A stretch of DNA of 64,000 nt from JAYPHU01 sp964611435 (GTDB lineage Bacteria; Pseudomonadota; Alphaproteobacteria; Rhodospirillales; UBA2165): contig CAZSXT010000006.1 of NCBI GenBank assembly GCA_964611435.1, positions 62,001 to 126,000 on the forward strand, read 5' to 3'. This document shows positions 45,918-54,514 of the stretch, in pieces (the stretch's first letter is position 1; each line of letters starts with the position of its first letter). The notes under the pieces are model-generated. The model searched no databases and was not told the DNA's origin. It saw only the letters and a list, made by a program, of their open reading frames with translations. The position numbers and the translations under genes were made by a program.

Positions 45918-46985
45918 CTAGCTTTTGTCCCAATGACGGGCGACGCCGATATTCCGCGCGCGCAACTCGTTCATGTAATTGTTCATGAGCTTGGTGCCGG
46001 GCAGGCCCTTCTTGTCGAGACGCGCCGCCCATTCCTTGGCGATATTTGGCATGGAGATCGCCCATTTCTTCCGCTCCGCCTCGGGTAGCTTGGAGAACTT
46101 GACACCCTGCTTCTTCATAATGCCGGCGAACTTGGTCACTTTCTTTTCATCGATCCGGATCAGAGCATCGACCCACTTGGCCGATTCTTCCCGGATGATC
46201 TGCTGCGCAAAGCCCGGGATTTTCTTCCACGTGTCCACGTTGAAGGTAATGCCGGAAGTTACCGACGGACCAAATTGCACCTCGGTGAAGTTCGGTGCGG
46301 CGGCAAAGGTTTTATAGACGAACCCCAGGATAATCGACGTCGGATATCCTTCGTACACGCCGTTCTTGATGTTGGTGAACGACTGATTCATTGACGAGTT
46401 CACCGTCACGGCGCCTGTGCCGCGAAGCCACTGCGCGAAGGAACCGCTGGAGCCCAGTTTCTTACCTTTCAGGTCTTCAAGCTTTTGGAACGGAAACTTG
46501 GTGTACATATGCATGGAATAGTTCACGCCACTGCGAATGAAGACCTGGTTGTGCTTGGTGTAAGCCCCGTTCAGTTCCGGAATTTTCTGCCGCAGCACTT
46601 CATCGATTTCGGTGATCTGCTTAGGCGTCACGTCTGAGAACGGCATGTGAACGTCATAGGATTCCATGGGCAGGTTCGACGGTTCGAAGTTTTTGAGGAT
46701 CAGTCCTGCATTGGCGATCCCCTCTTCCACCGCTTCGAACACTTCGGGGAACTTAGCCAGCGTCTGCGCATAAGCGTGGTTCCACTTAATTTCGAAGCCT
46801 TTACCTGATTCTTTAAGGCGCTTATCGATATTTTTGCTGATGATATCTTTGAATGCGCCGACAAAAGTCACCGCCGGCGGCGGCGCGGCGGCCACAGTGA
46901 TGTTGAGAGTTTCCGCCTGAGCGGGACCGAAGCTGGTGGTGGCAAGCGCTGCCGCGCCCGCAAGCAATGCAATACGACGTGTCAT
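45918..46985 (-). CDS. TRAP transporter substrate-binding protein (DctP family)
   Basis: Periplasmic solute receptor of 355 residues for the TRAP permease downstream. It has a signal peptide (MTRRIALLAGAAALATTSFG, probable cleavage after AQA at residue 24). The DctP-type body includes PFSDVTPKQITEID and LKGKKLGSSGSFAQWLRGTG. The upstream part of the frame (16 codons) is excluded because AGGGAGGA lies just before the ATG at 46985. The ligand is unknown but is probably an organic acid. Confidence 0.92.
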   Translation of the reverse strand: MTRRIALLAGAAALATTSFGPAQAETLNITVAAAPPPAVTFVGAFKDIISKNIDKRLKESGKGFEIKWNHAYAQTLAKFPEVFEAVEEGIANAGLILKNFEPSNLPMESYDVHMPFSDVTPKQITEIDEVLRQKIPELNGAYTKHNQVFIRSGVNYSMHMYTKFPFQKLEDLKGKKLGSSGSFAQWLRGTGAVTVNSSMNQSFTNIKNGVYEGYPTSIILGFVYKTFAAAPNFTEVQFGPSVTSGITFNVDTWKKIPGFAQQIIREESAKWVDALIRIDEKKVTKFAGIMKKQGVKFSKLPEAERKKWAISMPNIAKEWAARLDKKGLPGTKLMNNYMNELRARNIGVARHWDKS

Positions 46986-47024
46986 GAATAGAGTCCTCCC
47001 TGTGAATTGAACTCGAAATAAGAA

Positions 47025-47044
47025 CGCCCGCATGATAGCGGGCG
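47025..47044 (-). terminator. Hairpin behind the VOC gene
   Basis: CGCCCGC and GCGGGCG form a perfect seven-base stem with a six-base loop, 17 bases behind the VOC stop codon and 40 bases upstream of the dctP ATG. On the minus strand GTTCTTATTT follows, a poor T tract, so it may end or weaken transcription or protect the upstream RNA. Confidence 0.5.
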
Positions 47045-47060
47045 CTCAACTTTTAGATTT

Positions 47061-47600
47061 TTATGACCGGGTCTCTTCGGGCCGGTCGAATTCTTTGTCC
47101 ATGTGACCTTTGCCTTCCTGGTCACCCCGTTCAAACAGCCAACTGTAGCCGCCCTTTGGGTTGGTCAGGATTTCCCAGGCATTCTCGTCCCGGTCCCAGA
47201 AATAGAAACTGTACGTGCCGTGCTGAACCTGCGGCTTGGAAATCCGCTTTAGCTCGTATTTATCGGCATACTTTTCGCACATCCGATGAGCTTCGTTGAC
47301 CTCTTCCTCGGTCTCCACATCAATGCCGTTGTGGTTGAGGAAAGTCATCTTGCTTTCTTTTTTCTTCTGATAGACCACCGCGATGGTATTTGGGCCGCCG
47401 AGGCGGATCAGAAGCGAGATCGGGCTGGTGCGGACCACTTCGAGCCCGAGGAAGTCGCTATAGAACTCCCTGGATTTCTCAAGGTCTTTGGATTCCAGCG
47501 TCCCGTGGGACAGAAAATTAAGTTTGAGGATCGGATCAACCGCCTTCTCCAGCGGACCGGGTCCTGCGGGCGCTTGTTCTTGGACTGCTGCGTCGTTCAT
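47061..47600 (-). CDS. VOC family protein (extradiol dioxygenase/glyoxalase-like)
   Basis: A 179-residue protein of the vicinal-oxygen-chelate fold with two beta-alpha-beta-beta-beta modules. Plausible metal ligands are His32 (NFLSHGTLESKDLEKS), His90 (LNHNGIDVETEEE) or His127, and Glu143 (ENAWEIL). This layout fits type I extradiol dioxygenases and glyoxalases. The ATG at 47600 is chosen for its GGGAGA site; the longer frame adds 13 residues. In context with the monooxygenases and the fumarylacetoacetase-family hydrolase, ring cleavage of a catechol-like product is a reasonable guess. A palindromic operator lies 70 bases upstream. Confidence 0.8.
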   Translation of the reverse strand: MNDAAVQEQAPAGPGPLEKAVDPILKLNFLSHGTLESKDLEKSREFYSDFLGLEVVRTSPISLLIRLGGPNTIAVVYQKKKESKMTFLNHNGIDVETEEEVNEAHRMCEKYADKYELKRISKPQVQHGTYSFYFWDRDENAWEILTNPKGGYSWLFERGDQEGKGHMDKEFDRPEETRS

Positions 47601-47669
47601 AGCTGTCTCCCTATTAGAAACCATCTCCAAAATCGGCAAAAACCGTTATTCTTGCTCTTTCCACAATTG

Positions 47670-47681
47670 TTGCATTTGCAA
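47670..47681. promoter_or_regulatory. Palindromic operator upstream of the VOC gene
   Basis: TTGCATTTGCAA is a perfect 5-2-5 palindrome in the gap between the VOC gene and the upstream luciferase-like gene. It is identical to the core of the palindrome in the divergent FAH/marR region. On the minus strand it falls inside the spacer of a possible promoter (TTGCGC, 17 bases, AACAAT), so a bound repressor would block the VOC gene. Confidence 0.6.
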
Positions 47682-47705
47682 AAATACCGCGCAACTGAAT
47701 TGTGC

Positions 47706-48788
47706 CTAATACGGTTCGTAATCTCGCAGTTCGGGAATCACCTTCTCGCCGAACATTTTGATTGAACGCATCAGGGCGTCCTCCGGCAGATCAGAGAAGT
47801 TAAACTCGCCCATAAACGTGTTGAAAATACCATCCTCCGACGCGGCGCGGAGTTTCTCGGTCACCGTTTGCGGCGAGCCGACAAACACCAGATCATTCTC
47901 CATGATGAAGTCCGGATCAAAGATTTTAGTAATCATCACAGCGGCCGGGTTTTCCCCACGGGCGGCAAACTGCTCCTTGAACTTGTCCAGCCGCGCTTCA
48001 AACGGCTCTCCCGGCAAGGGTAATATGCCTTCATAAGCCCGCGCGGCCCGCTGCAGGGCAATATCGATCGCCTTGTCGTCGGATTCATCCACGTACACGG
48101 TCGTCGCATAGGCGATATTGGGCTTGTGATCCCAGCCGGCCGCTTTCCAGTCTTCCAAATACTTTTGATACCGGGGCGCGGCAACCTCGCGCGGGAAAAC
48201 CAGAAAGTTGCCCGTGTTAATCCCATTGGCCGCCAGGAACTCCAGCGTCTCCGGATCGCGGCTCATCATCCACAATGGCGGATGAGGTTTCTGGATTGGC
48301 ATGACGGACAAACGGGCGTTTTTGGTTTTGTGGCTCTCGCTATTGAAGGAGAAGGGCTGATCATCGCCATATGCCGCTTTCAGATAGTCGGGATACTCCA
48401 TGGTCGGCGACTTACGGTCGTTATATTCGATGCCAAACGGTTCGAAGTAGGAGCCCATGATCCCGGGCACCATGCCGATCTCCATCCGGCCATTGGTCAT
48501 CTGATCAATGATGGCGATCTCTTCCGCGAGACGCAGGCAATTATAAAGCGGCACCACGTATCCCATGGGACCTAGGCGGATGTTCTTGGTGCGCGCACCG
48601 GCGCCGACGGTGTAGAGGCTCGGCGCCGACATCCAGCTTTCATGCGGCGTGAAGTGATGCTCTACGCAAAAGCCGTAATCGAAACCCAACTCGTCGCAGA
48701 GTTGCAGTTCCCGCCAGAGCTGTTCATAGCGCTGGTTGGGCGACATGCCTGGTTTGGTCCAGACATGGGCGAAATGGGCGAACTTCAT
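47706..48788 (-). CDS. LLM class flavin-dependent oxidoreductase
   Basis: A 360-residue bacterial-luciferase-like TIM-barrel protein that would use reduced FMN (or F420) to insert oxygen. Family marks: FDYGFCVEHHFTPHESWMSA near residue 35, RLAEEIAIIDQMTNGRMEIG near 88, and PPLWMMSRDPETLEFLAANG near 173. FAH-family gene lies 12 bases upstream in the same direction, so both form one operon. A separate flavin reductase is not in this cluster. Substrate unknown. Confidence 0.88.
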   Translation of the reverse strand: MKFAHFAHVWTKPGMSPNQRYEQLWRELQLCDELGFDYGFCVEHHFTPHESWMSAPSLYTVGAGARTKNIRLGPMGYVVPLYNCLRLAEEIAIIDQMTNGRMEIGMVPGIMGSYFEPFGIEYNDRKSPTMEYPDYLKAAYGDDQPFSFNSESHKTKNARLSVMPIQKPHPPLWMMSRDPETLEFLAANGINTGNFLVFPREVAAPRYQKYLEDWKAAGWDHKPNIAYATTVYVDESDDKAIDIALQRAARAYEGILPLPGEPFEARLDKFKEQFAARGENPAAVMITKIFDPDFIMENDLVFVGSPQTVTEKLRAASEDGIFNTFMGEFNFSDLPEDALMRSIKMFGEKVIPELRDYEPY

Positions 48789-48800
48789 CTTCTCTCTCCC

Positions 48801-49736
48801 CTAACTGGCAATGGGATTGGAAAGGGTGCCGATACCTTCAATCGTAATTTCGACCCGCTGCCCCGGTTTCATGAAAACTTTCGGATCACGGCCGAAACCC
48901 ACGCCCGAGGGTGAGCCTGTCGTCACCACGTCACCCGGCATCAGCCGGTACCACTGTGAATAATAGGCAATCAGCTGTGGGATGGAGAACACCAGCTCGG
49001 TCATCGTGTCTTGCATGACCTCCCCGTCTAGCGTCGTGGTCAGGTGCAGGTTGGACGGATCGGGTATCTCTTCCCGCGTTACCATGACCGGCCCTAAGGG
49101 CGTGAAGCTTGGATACTGCTTGCCCAGAATGTTCTTTTCCCAGGCATGGATCGGTCCCATGCGGCCTTCGGCCGTAAAGATCGGCGCAACCCAGTCCCGG
49201 GCCGAGACATCATTGGCGATGGTATAGCCGGCGACGTAATTTAGCGCGTCTTCTTCTGAGACCTTGTGGCATTCCTTGCCGATCACAAATGTCAGCTCGC
49301 CTTCATAGTCGATCATGTCCCCGTGGCCCGGCGGCGGCAGGATCGGCTCTCCATGGCCGGTGAGGGACGTCGGGACCTTAACGAACGCCGCAGGTTCCGT
49401 CGGGATCGGCGTGTTCATTTCTTCCAGGTGTTTCGCGTAGTTCATGCCGACCGACAGAATAAAGCCGGGCCGGGTGATCGGAGGGCGGTAGCGGATCGCA
49501 TCGGCCGCCTTCAGCGCCCCTTCTCCGCGTAGTTCATCGGCCTTGCCCGACGCTGCGTCCAACAACTTGCGAACACTGTCCAAAGCGCTATCACCACCTT
49601 CGATCAACCCCAGGATCGTATTCGCCGGAAGAGTTTGACCCAGGAGGCCGGCTGCGGCCTCCAGGTCCAGAACCTCGTCGTCCAACATCGCGCCGGCACG
49701 ATCCCCCATATCCGAATTAATGGTCAGCAGTTTCAT
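48801..49736 (-). CDS. Fumarylacetoacetate hydrolase family protein
   Basis: A 311-residue enzyme of the FAH superfamily, whose members hydrolyse C-C bonds in acylpyruvates or isomerise and decarboxylate ring-cleavage products, using a divalent metal. Signature parts: SVGMNYAKHLEEM, DMIDYEGELTFVIGKE (metal-binding glutamates), YTIANDVSARDW and the final MPGDVVTTGSPSGVGFGRDP. It heads the FAH-LLM operon and is transcribed away from marR. In context it probably acts late in degradation of a ring-derived acid. Confidence 0.92.
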   Translation of the reverse strand: MKLLTINSDMGDRAGAMLDDEVLDLEAAAGLLGQTLPANTILGLIEGGDSALDSVRKLLDAASGKADELRGEGALKAADAIRYRPPITRPGFILSVGMNYAKHLEEMNTPIPTEPAAFVKVPTSLTGHGEPILPPPGHGDMIDYEGELTFVIGKECHKVSEEDALNYVAGYTIANDVSARDWVAPIFTAEGRMGPIHAWEKNILGKQYPSFTPLGPVMVTREEIPDPSNLHLTTTLDGEVMQDTMTELVFSIPQLIAYYSQWYRLMPGDVVTTGSPSGVGFGRDPKVFMKPGQRVEITIEGIGTLSNPIAS

Positions 49737-49806
49737 GGAATTGCCTCTCCCTTGTTTACGGTGGCGTTCGCGTCACCGTTCATTCAAACAAGCCTGACCT
49801 ATTTTA

Positions 49807-49820
49807 ATTGCATTTGCAAT
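49807..49820. promoter_or_regulatory. Palindromic operator between FAH gene and marR
   Basis: ATTGCATTTGCAAT is a perfect 6-2-6 palindrome. On the minus strand it fills the 17-base spacer of TTCGAT/TAAAAT, a candidate promoter of the FAH operon. On the plus strand it covers the -35 of TTGCAT-N17-TACCGT, a candidate promoter of marR. This is the expected place for autorepression and repression of a divergent operon by a MarR protein, and the same core occurs upstream of the VOC gene. Confidence 0.7.
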
Positions 49821-49871
49821 AAAATCGAACTACCGTTTTATTCAACAATCAGAGAAAGAAAACTTCTGAAC

Positions 49872-50345
49872 ATGCCAGAAGCCGATCTTAAAACATTCAA
49901 TCTCCGGGATTTCATGCCCTACATCATGGCGCGCGTGGGTTCCCTGATGGCGCAGTCTTTCGCACCCCATCTCGAACGAGAGGACATTTCCCTAGGCATG
50001 TGGCGGGTGCTAATGGCGCTGCATTTTAATGGCCCCCTAAGCCTTGGAGAAATCGCCCGGACCACCGGCGTCAATGTCTCCACCCTGTCCCGCCTCATCG
50101 GCCGGATGGAAAAGCGCGAACTCGTCTCCCGCGACCGGTCCCGAAAGGACTCCCGCGCGGTGCACATCAGCTTGCTGCCCGCCGGCGAAGCGATGTTTCA
50201 AGTGCTGTGGCCCGAAGCCGCACGGCTTGAAGACATTGTCACCGACGGTTTTTCCGAGGCTGAAGTCGGGCAACTCAAAGCTGTCCTGCAGGAAGTCGAA
50301 AACATTCTCTCCGGATTAACCGAGGATCAGCCGGAACAAAGCTAA
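49872..50345 (+). CDS. MarR family transcriptional regulator
   Basis: A 157-residue winged-helix regulator: GPLSLGEIARTTGVNVSTLSR is the recognition-helix region and the wing follows with LVSRDRSRKDSRAVHISL. MarR proteins bind palindromes as dimers and release them when a ligand, often a phenolic or aromatic acid, binds. The ATG at 49872 is chosen; the upstream extension would run back into the FAH gene. It is divergent from the FAH operon, 17 bases ahead of the monooxygenase gene, and probably controls both through the palindrome upstream. Confidence 0.93.
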   Translation: MPEADLKTFNLRDFMPYIMARVGSLMAQSFAPHLEREDISLGMWRVLMALHFNGPLSLGEIARTTGVNVSTLSRLIGRMEKRELVSRDRSRKDSRAVHISLLPAGEAMFQVLWPEAARLEDIVTDGFSEAEVGQLKAVLQEVENILSGLTEDQPEQS

Positions 50346-50362
50346 CCCGAAAGGCGAAGACC

Positions 50363-51580
50363 ATGGACGTGGCTCTAGAGAACAACACCTCCGACAACAT
50401 CCTCACAATGGAGGAGGTCAAATCCCGTGTCGCCGGTTTGGCGCCGGATATCGAAAAGCTGGCCGCCAAATGCGAGGCAGACCGAAAGGTGCCGGAAGAA
50501 AGCGTCGCCGCCTATTTAGAGACTGGCCTGCATCGGGCGATTCAGCCGAAACGATATGGCGGTTATGAATTCGGGTTTACGGCCCTCCCTGAAATGAGTT
50601 TCGAAATCGGCCAGGCTTGCACATCGACAGCTTGGGTTTTCGGCCTCTACATGGTGCACAACTGGCTCGGTGCGCAATTTCCCCAGGAATGCCAGGACGA
50701 ACTTTGGGGCGACAACCGGGATGCGGTGATCTCCGGTTCCTACGCGCCAATCGGCAAAGCCGAAGCCATGGACGGCGGCTTTCGCCTCAGCGGCCGGTTC
50801 CCATTCTCCAGCGGCGTGCCGGGCGCAGACTGGAACTTGTGCGGCGCCATGCTGCCGGTCGGGCCGGAGGGAAAACCAATCCCCTGCTTCACGATTGTGC
50901 CGAAATCTGATTACACCATCGATTGGGACAGTTGGCAGACCGTCGGCCTGTCGGGCACCGGCAGCTATGATGTCCTGGTCGATGATGTCTTCGTCCCGGC
51001 TCATCGTGTTCTAAGCTTCCCAGACTCCACCGGTGGCGCCAGCCCCGGCGCCAAGTCCCTCGAAAATCCGATCTTCAATATGTCTCTCCTGACCTGCATT
51101 GCGTTCACTTTGGCGACACCGCCGGTGGCGGCGGCGGCCGGCGCGTTGAAGCGTTTCGTCGAAGAAAACAAGGTTCGCGACACCCACGGAGCGGTCGTTC
51201 TGGGCGGTTCCAAGATCGGCGAGTTCCAGACCGTGCAAAAACGGATCGGCGAAGCGGCGTCCCGGATCGATGCAGGCATCACGCTGATCCGGCGCGATAT
51301 CGTCGAAGCCGAAGATGAGGCCCGGCGGGACGGGAAGACATCCTTGGACCGGCGGCTGATAAACCGCCGCACGCAAAGCTTTGCGACCCATATGGGCCAG
51401 GAAGCCATGAATCTTATCTTCGATGCGGTCGGCGGCAGGAGTTTGCAGATGGATCACCCGATCCAGCGCGCCTGGCGGGATACGGCGGCAGCGGCCCACC
51501 ATATCAGCATGAACTACGACGCGGTGATGTCCCTATACGGCCAGCACATGTTGGGACAGCCGCTGGTCGGCCAGTATTAG
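50363..51580 (+). CDS. Acyl-CoA dehydrogenase-fold flavin monooxygenase (HsaA/HpaB type)
   Basis: A 405-residue protein with the acyl-CoA dehydrogenase fold. The N-terminal helices, the middle domain (FRLSGRFPFSSGVPGADW, near residue 135) and the SYDVLVDDVFVPAHRVLSF segment fit the two-component group D flavin monooxygenases that hydroxylate phenols, such as HsaA or 4-hydroxyphenylacetate 3-hydroxylase C2. No catalytic glutamate of acyl-CoA dehydrogenases is apparent. It is co-directional with and 17 bases behind marR. A phenol hydroxylase role in this locus is inferred. Its flavin reductase partner is not adjacent. Confidence 0.82.
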   Translation: MDVALENNTSDNILTMEEVKSRVAGLAPDIEKLAAKCEADRKVPEESVAAYLETGLHRAIQPKRYGGYEFGFTALPEMSFEIGQACTSTAWVFGLYMVHNWLGAQFPQECQDELWGDNRDAVISGSYAPIGKAEAMDGGFRLSGRFPFSSGVPGADWNLCGAMLPVGPEGKPIPCFTIVPKSDYTIDWDSWQTVGLSGTGSYDVLVDDVFVPAHRVLSFPDSTGGASPGAKSLENPIFNMSLLTCIAFTLATPPVAAAAGALKRFVEENKVRDTHGAVVLGGSKIGEFQTVQKRIGEAASRIDAGITLIRRDIVEAEDEARRDGKTSLDRRLINRRTQSFATHMGQEAMNLIFDAVGGRSLQMDHPIQRAWRDTAAAAHHISMNYDAVMSLYGQHMLGQPLVGQY

Positions 51581-51641
51581 AAGACACAAGAAGCACCAGA
51601 GCCCGCTAAGGGCCGGTTAGACAAATTAGGGAGGACACGCC

Positions 51642-53315
51642 ATGACGGCTAAACGCGACGACCGTTTCGGCCCGCTGAAAATGCGGGTGGACGACAAGGT
51701 GATGATTAAGATGCGGGACGGGGTCGAGATCGCCTGCCGCATCTACCGGCCGGATGACGACGGAGACTATCCGGCGCTGTTCGCTGCTTCCCCCTATCAA
51801 TTTGAAACCGATGACCTGCCCCACTCTACGCTGTTTCTCTGGCGGGAAGTCGGCCCTGTTGAATGGTATGTCAGCCACGGCTACGCCTATGTCCATGCAG
51901 ATGTGCGCGGCACCGGCAATTCGACCGGCAGCTACGCCTTCTTCGACACGGACGAACAACAGGATCTGTATGAACTGATCGAGTGGATCGGCGCGCAAGA
52001 CTGGTGCAACGGCAACGTGGGCGGAATCGGGCAATCCTATTATGCCTGGTCTCAATGGTTCATGGGCGTGGTCAACCCGCCATCTTTGAAGTGCCTGGCG
52101 CCCTATGACGGGGCAATCGATCCCTATCGAGGCTGCACCTACCACGGCGGCATTTACTGCGACTTTATGGGCTGGTGGTACAACATGGTGCGGACCAACA
52201 ATCTGCACCGCGCCGCCAACGGCGACCATGGCCAGGCCATGGAAAACGACATTGCCTGGGAGTTCATCACCCGCCAGACCTATGACGACTGGTGGAAAGA
52301 ACGCAGCCCATGGGAGAGGATCAAGGAGATCAAGGCCCCGGTCCTATCTATCGGCCACCAGGGCAAAATGGCGTTGCATGAGCGTGGCAACGTGCTGGCC
52401 TACGAATATCTCGATTGTCCCAAGAAGCTGGTGCTCACCGGCGCAAAGGATGTTTTCGAAGCCCACGACATGTTCGACAAAATAGACTGGCATAGCGAAT
52501 GGCTGAAGCCGTTCTATGATCATTTCCTGAAGGGCGACGACAACGGTTATTGGGACGACACACCGGAGGTCCAGGTGTTCATCCGCAGCGAAGATGTCTG
52601 GCGGAAAGAACCCACATGGCCCCTGCCCGACGCCGAAATGAAATCCTGGTATCTGACCGACGGGAATTCGGACAGTGTCACGTCATTAAATGATGGCCGG
52701 TTGTCCACGGAAGCGCCGGTGGAGAACGGCTCAACGGATTTTGTCTATCCTGATCCCCGCTGGAAGCTCGGCAATGTGACCTTTGGCCCCATGGGTCCCG
52801 ACCCGGTGGCCCGGGTGCTGACCTTCACGACAGATCCGTTGGAAGAAGATGTGGAAGTCGTTGGTCCGCTGGTTCTGGAACTGCATGTGTCCTCCTCCGC
52901 AACGGATACGGATTTCTTCATCAAGCTGACGGACCAATTGCCACAGTCCGAGGAAGACCGCGCCAAAGGGCTGCAGCCAGCCGCCGTTTACGCAAGCAGA
53001 GGCTGGCTCCGTGCCGCGCACCGCGAGAAAGACGAGGCCCTTTCGACCGACTACCGGCCGTTCTACACCCACCAAAACCCACAGCCTATTGAGTCGGGCA
53101 AGGTCTACAAATTCGAGATTGAGGTCTGGCCGATTGGTTACCGGTTCAAGTCCGGTCACCGGATCAGGCTGGAGATTTCCAATGCGGATTCACCGCTGAC
53201 GGATTCCATTTTCACGCATCAATACCTGTGGCACAAAGTCGGCACGGATACATTCCACCATGGGCCGGATTATCCGTCACGTCTATTGATGCCGGTGGTC
53301 GCGGCCAAAAACTAG
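51642..53315 (+). CDS. CocE/NonD family hydrolase
   Basis: A 557-residue protein with an X-Pro dipeptidyl-peptidase (S15)/CocE alpha/beta-hydrolase domain. The N-terminal part shows MRDGVEIACRIYRP, DVRGTGNSTGSY and the nucleophile elbow GIGQSYYAWSQ; the C-terminal beta-sandwich (about 340-555) ends with the KSGHRIRLEISNADSP motif. Such enzymes cleave esters or amides. No signal peptide is seen. AGGGAGGA precedes the ATG. It is likely part of the marR-monooxygenase transcript, and its stop overlaps that of the convergent cyclase gene by four bases. Confidence 0.9.
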   Translation: MTAKRDDRFGPLKMRVDDKVMIKMRDGVEIACRIYRPDDDGDYPALFAASPYQFETDDLPHSTLFLWREVGPVEWYVSHGYAYVHADVRGTGNSTGSYAFFDTDEQQDLYELIEWIGAQDWCNGNVGGIGQSYYAWSQWFMGVVNPPSLKCLAPYDGAIDPYRGCTYHGGIYCDFMGWWYNMVRTNNLHRAANGDHGQAMENDIAWEFITRQTYDDWWKERSPWERIKEIKAPVLSIGHQGKMALHERGNVLAYEYLDCPKKLVLTGAKDVFEAHDMFDKIDWHSEWLKPFYDHFLKGDDNGYWDDTPEVQVFIRSEDVWRKEPTWPLPDAEMKSWYLTDGNSDSVTSLNDGRLSTEAPVENGSTDFVYPDPRWKLGNVTFGPMGPDPVARVLTFTTDPLEEDVEVVGPLVLELHVSSSATDTDFFIKLTDQLPQSEEDRAKGLQPAAVYASRGWLRAAHREKDEALSTDYRPFYTHQNPQPIESGKVYKFEIEVWPIGYRFKSGHRIRLEISNADSPLTDSIFTHQYLWHKVGTDTFHHGPDYPSRLLMPVVAAKN

Positions 53316-54514
53316 GTTTCGTCTGGCACAGTAAAGATTTCCATCTCCTCACCCACGCCGCGAAGGGCGTGGTTGCCGAGTGATTTCCAATCTCCTCTGA
53401 GGTGCTTACGCACATCGGCAGACAACACGAAGTTCACGCCCAGGTTTTTGCACATGCCTTCAATGCGAGCCGCCTCGTTCGCCGCCGCGCCGATCACAGT
53501 GAATTCAATCCGGTCCGGCGTACCGATATTCCCGTACATGACGTGCCCCATGTGCAGCCCAATGCCGTAGCCGAGCTCGTCCTTACCGTCTTTTATACGC
53601 TGCTTGTTTAATTCCCGCATCCGGCGCATGGCGTCGTTGGCGGCGGCTACCGCTTTTTCGCAGGCAATCTCCGCCGTCCAGCTTTCCTGTTCGGCCACCG
53701 GGAAGATCGCGAGCGCCGCGTCGCCGATATAGCGGAGCACCTCGCCGTCGTGATCCAGCACCGCCCCGGCCACACATTCGAAATAGTCATTGAGCAGACC
53801 GAGAAACTCATCCCGGCCCATGGAGTCCGCCAGCGGGGTCGAGTTCCTGAGATCACAGAACCAGATCACCGCATGGATATCCTCACCGTCTCCCCGTTTA
53901 ATCTGTCCGCGCAGAACCTTGGCGCCGGACTGATGCCCTAAATATGCATCCAGCAAATTGTGCGCCGTCCGGGTAAGCGCGAAGATTTCCGCGATCCGCG
54001 TCAGCGCGGGGCGGATGCGGTTGATCGCCGTGATCTCGGCCTCTGAAAACCCGCCCTCTTCCGTTGAAGTATAGGTCGCCGCGTGATTTTGACCGTTGGT
54101 AAAGTCCAATGGCGTCGCAATGTAGTCTGTCACACCCTCGGCCTTGAGCTCTTCCAAGATCGGAAAATCGACCGGGCAATCGGGCTCCAGAAGGCGGCGG
54201 CGAATCTCCTTTCCCTCTTTCATGATGGTGACAGCCGGACTGTTGATGAAATTTTCCGACGTCATGACTTCGTATGGCGCTTCAAGGACCCGAACCGGCT
54301 CCCCTTTCTTCCAATAAAAGGCCCGGCCCAATACATTCGGATGCAGCGTGGTGACAAACACCGCCACCCGGTGCAGACGCAGCCCACAGTCGGTCAACCG
54401 GTCGCAGAGTTCCTGCAGGATATCCTCGGACTTCTTGACCGTGCGCACACCATCGACCAACCAATCGACGACGGATTCGACATCCAGCTTCTCGGGGGTC
54501 AGATCGTCGGGCAT
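53312..54514 (-). CDS. Class III adenylate/guanylate cyclase
   Basis: A 400-residue soluble protein. The C-terminal cyclase domain (about residues 210-390) has the metal-binding aspartates Asp221 (WFCDLRNSTPLADS) and Asp265 (LRYIGDAALAIF), and further on GIGLHMGHVMYGNIG. The N-terminal 200 residues have no clear known domain, though a GAF-like fold is possible. Its ATG directly follows the TAG of the metallo-hydrolase gene (TAGATG), so both are probably translated from one mRNA. cAMP versus cGMP cannot be told by eye. Confidence 0.9.
   Translation of the reverse strand: MPDDLTPEKLDVESVVDWLVDGVRTVKKSEDILQELCDRLTDCGLRLHRVAVFVTTLHPNVLGRAFYWKKGEPVRVLEAPYEVMTSENFINSPAVTIMKEGKEIRRRLLEPDCPVDFPILEELKAEGVTDYIATPLDFTNGQNHAATYTSTEEGGFSEAEITAINRIRPALTRIAEIFALTRTAHNLLDAYLGHQSGAKVLRGQIKRGDGEDIHAVIWFCDLRNSTPLADSMGRDEFLGLLNDYFECVAGAVLDHDGEVLRYIGDAALAIFPVAEQESWTAEIACEKAVAAANDAMRRMRELNKQRIKDGKDELGYGIGLHMGHVMYGNIGTPDRIEFTVIGAAANEAARIEGMCKNLGVNFVLSADVRKHLRGDWKSLGNHALRGVGEEMEIFTVPDET

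Noticed and set aside
49635..49871. N-terminal extension of marR
   Set aside because: It overlaps the FAH gene and the promoter region; the MarR fold starts after the ATG at 49872.
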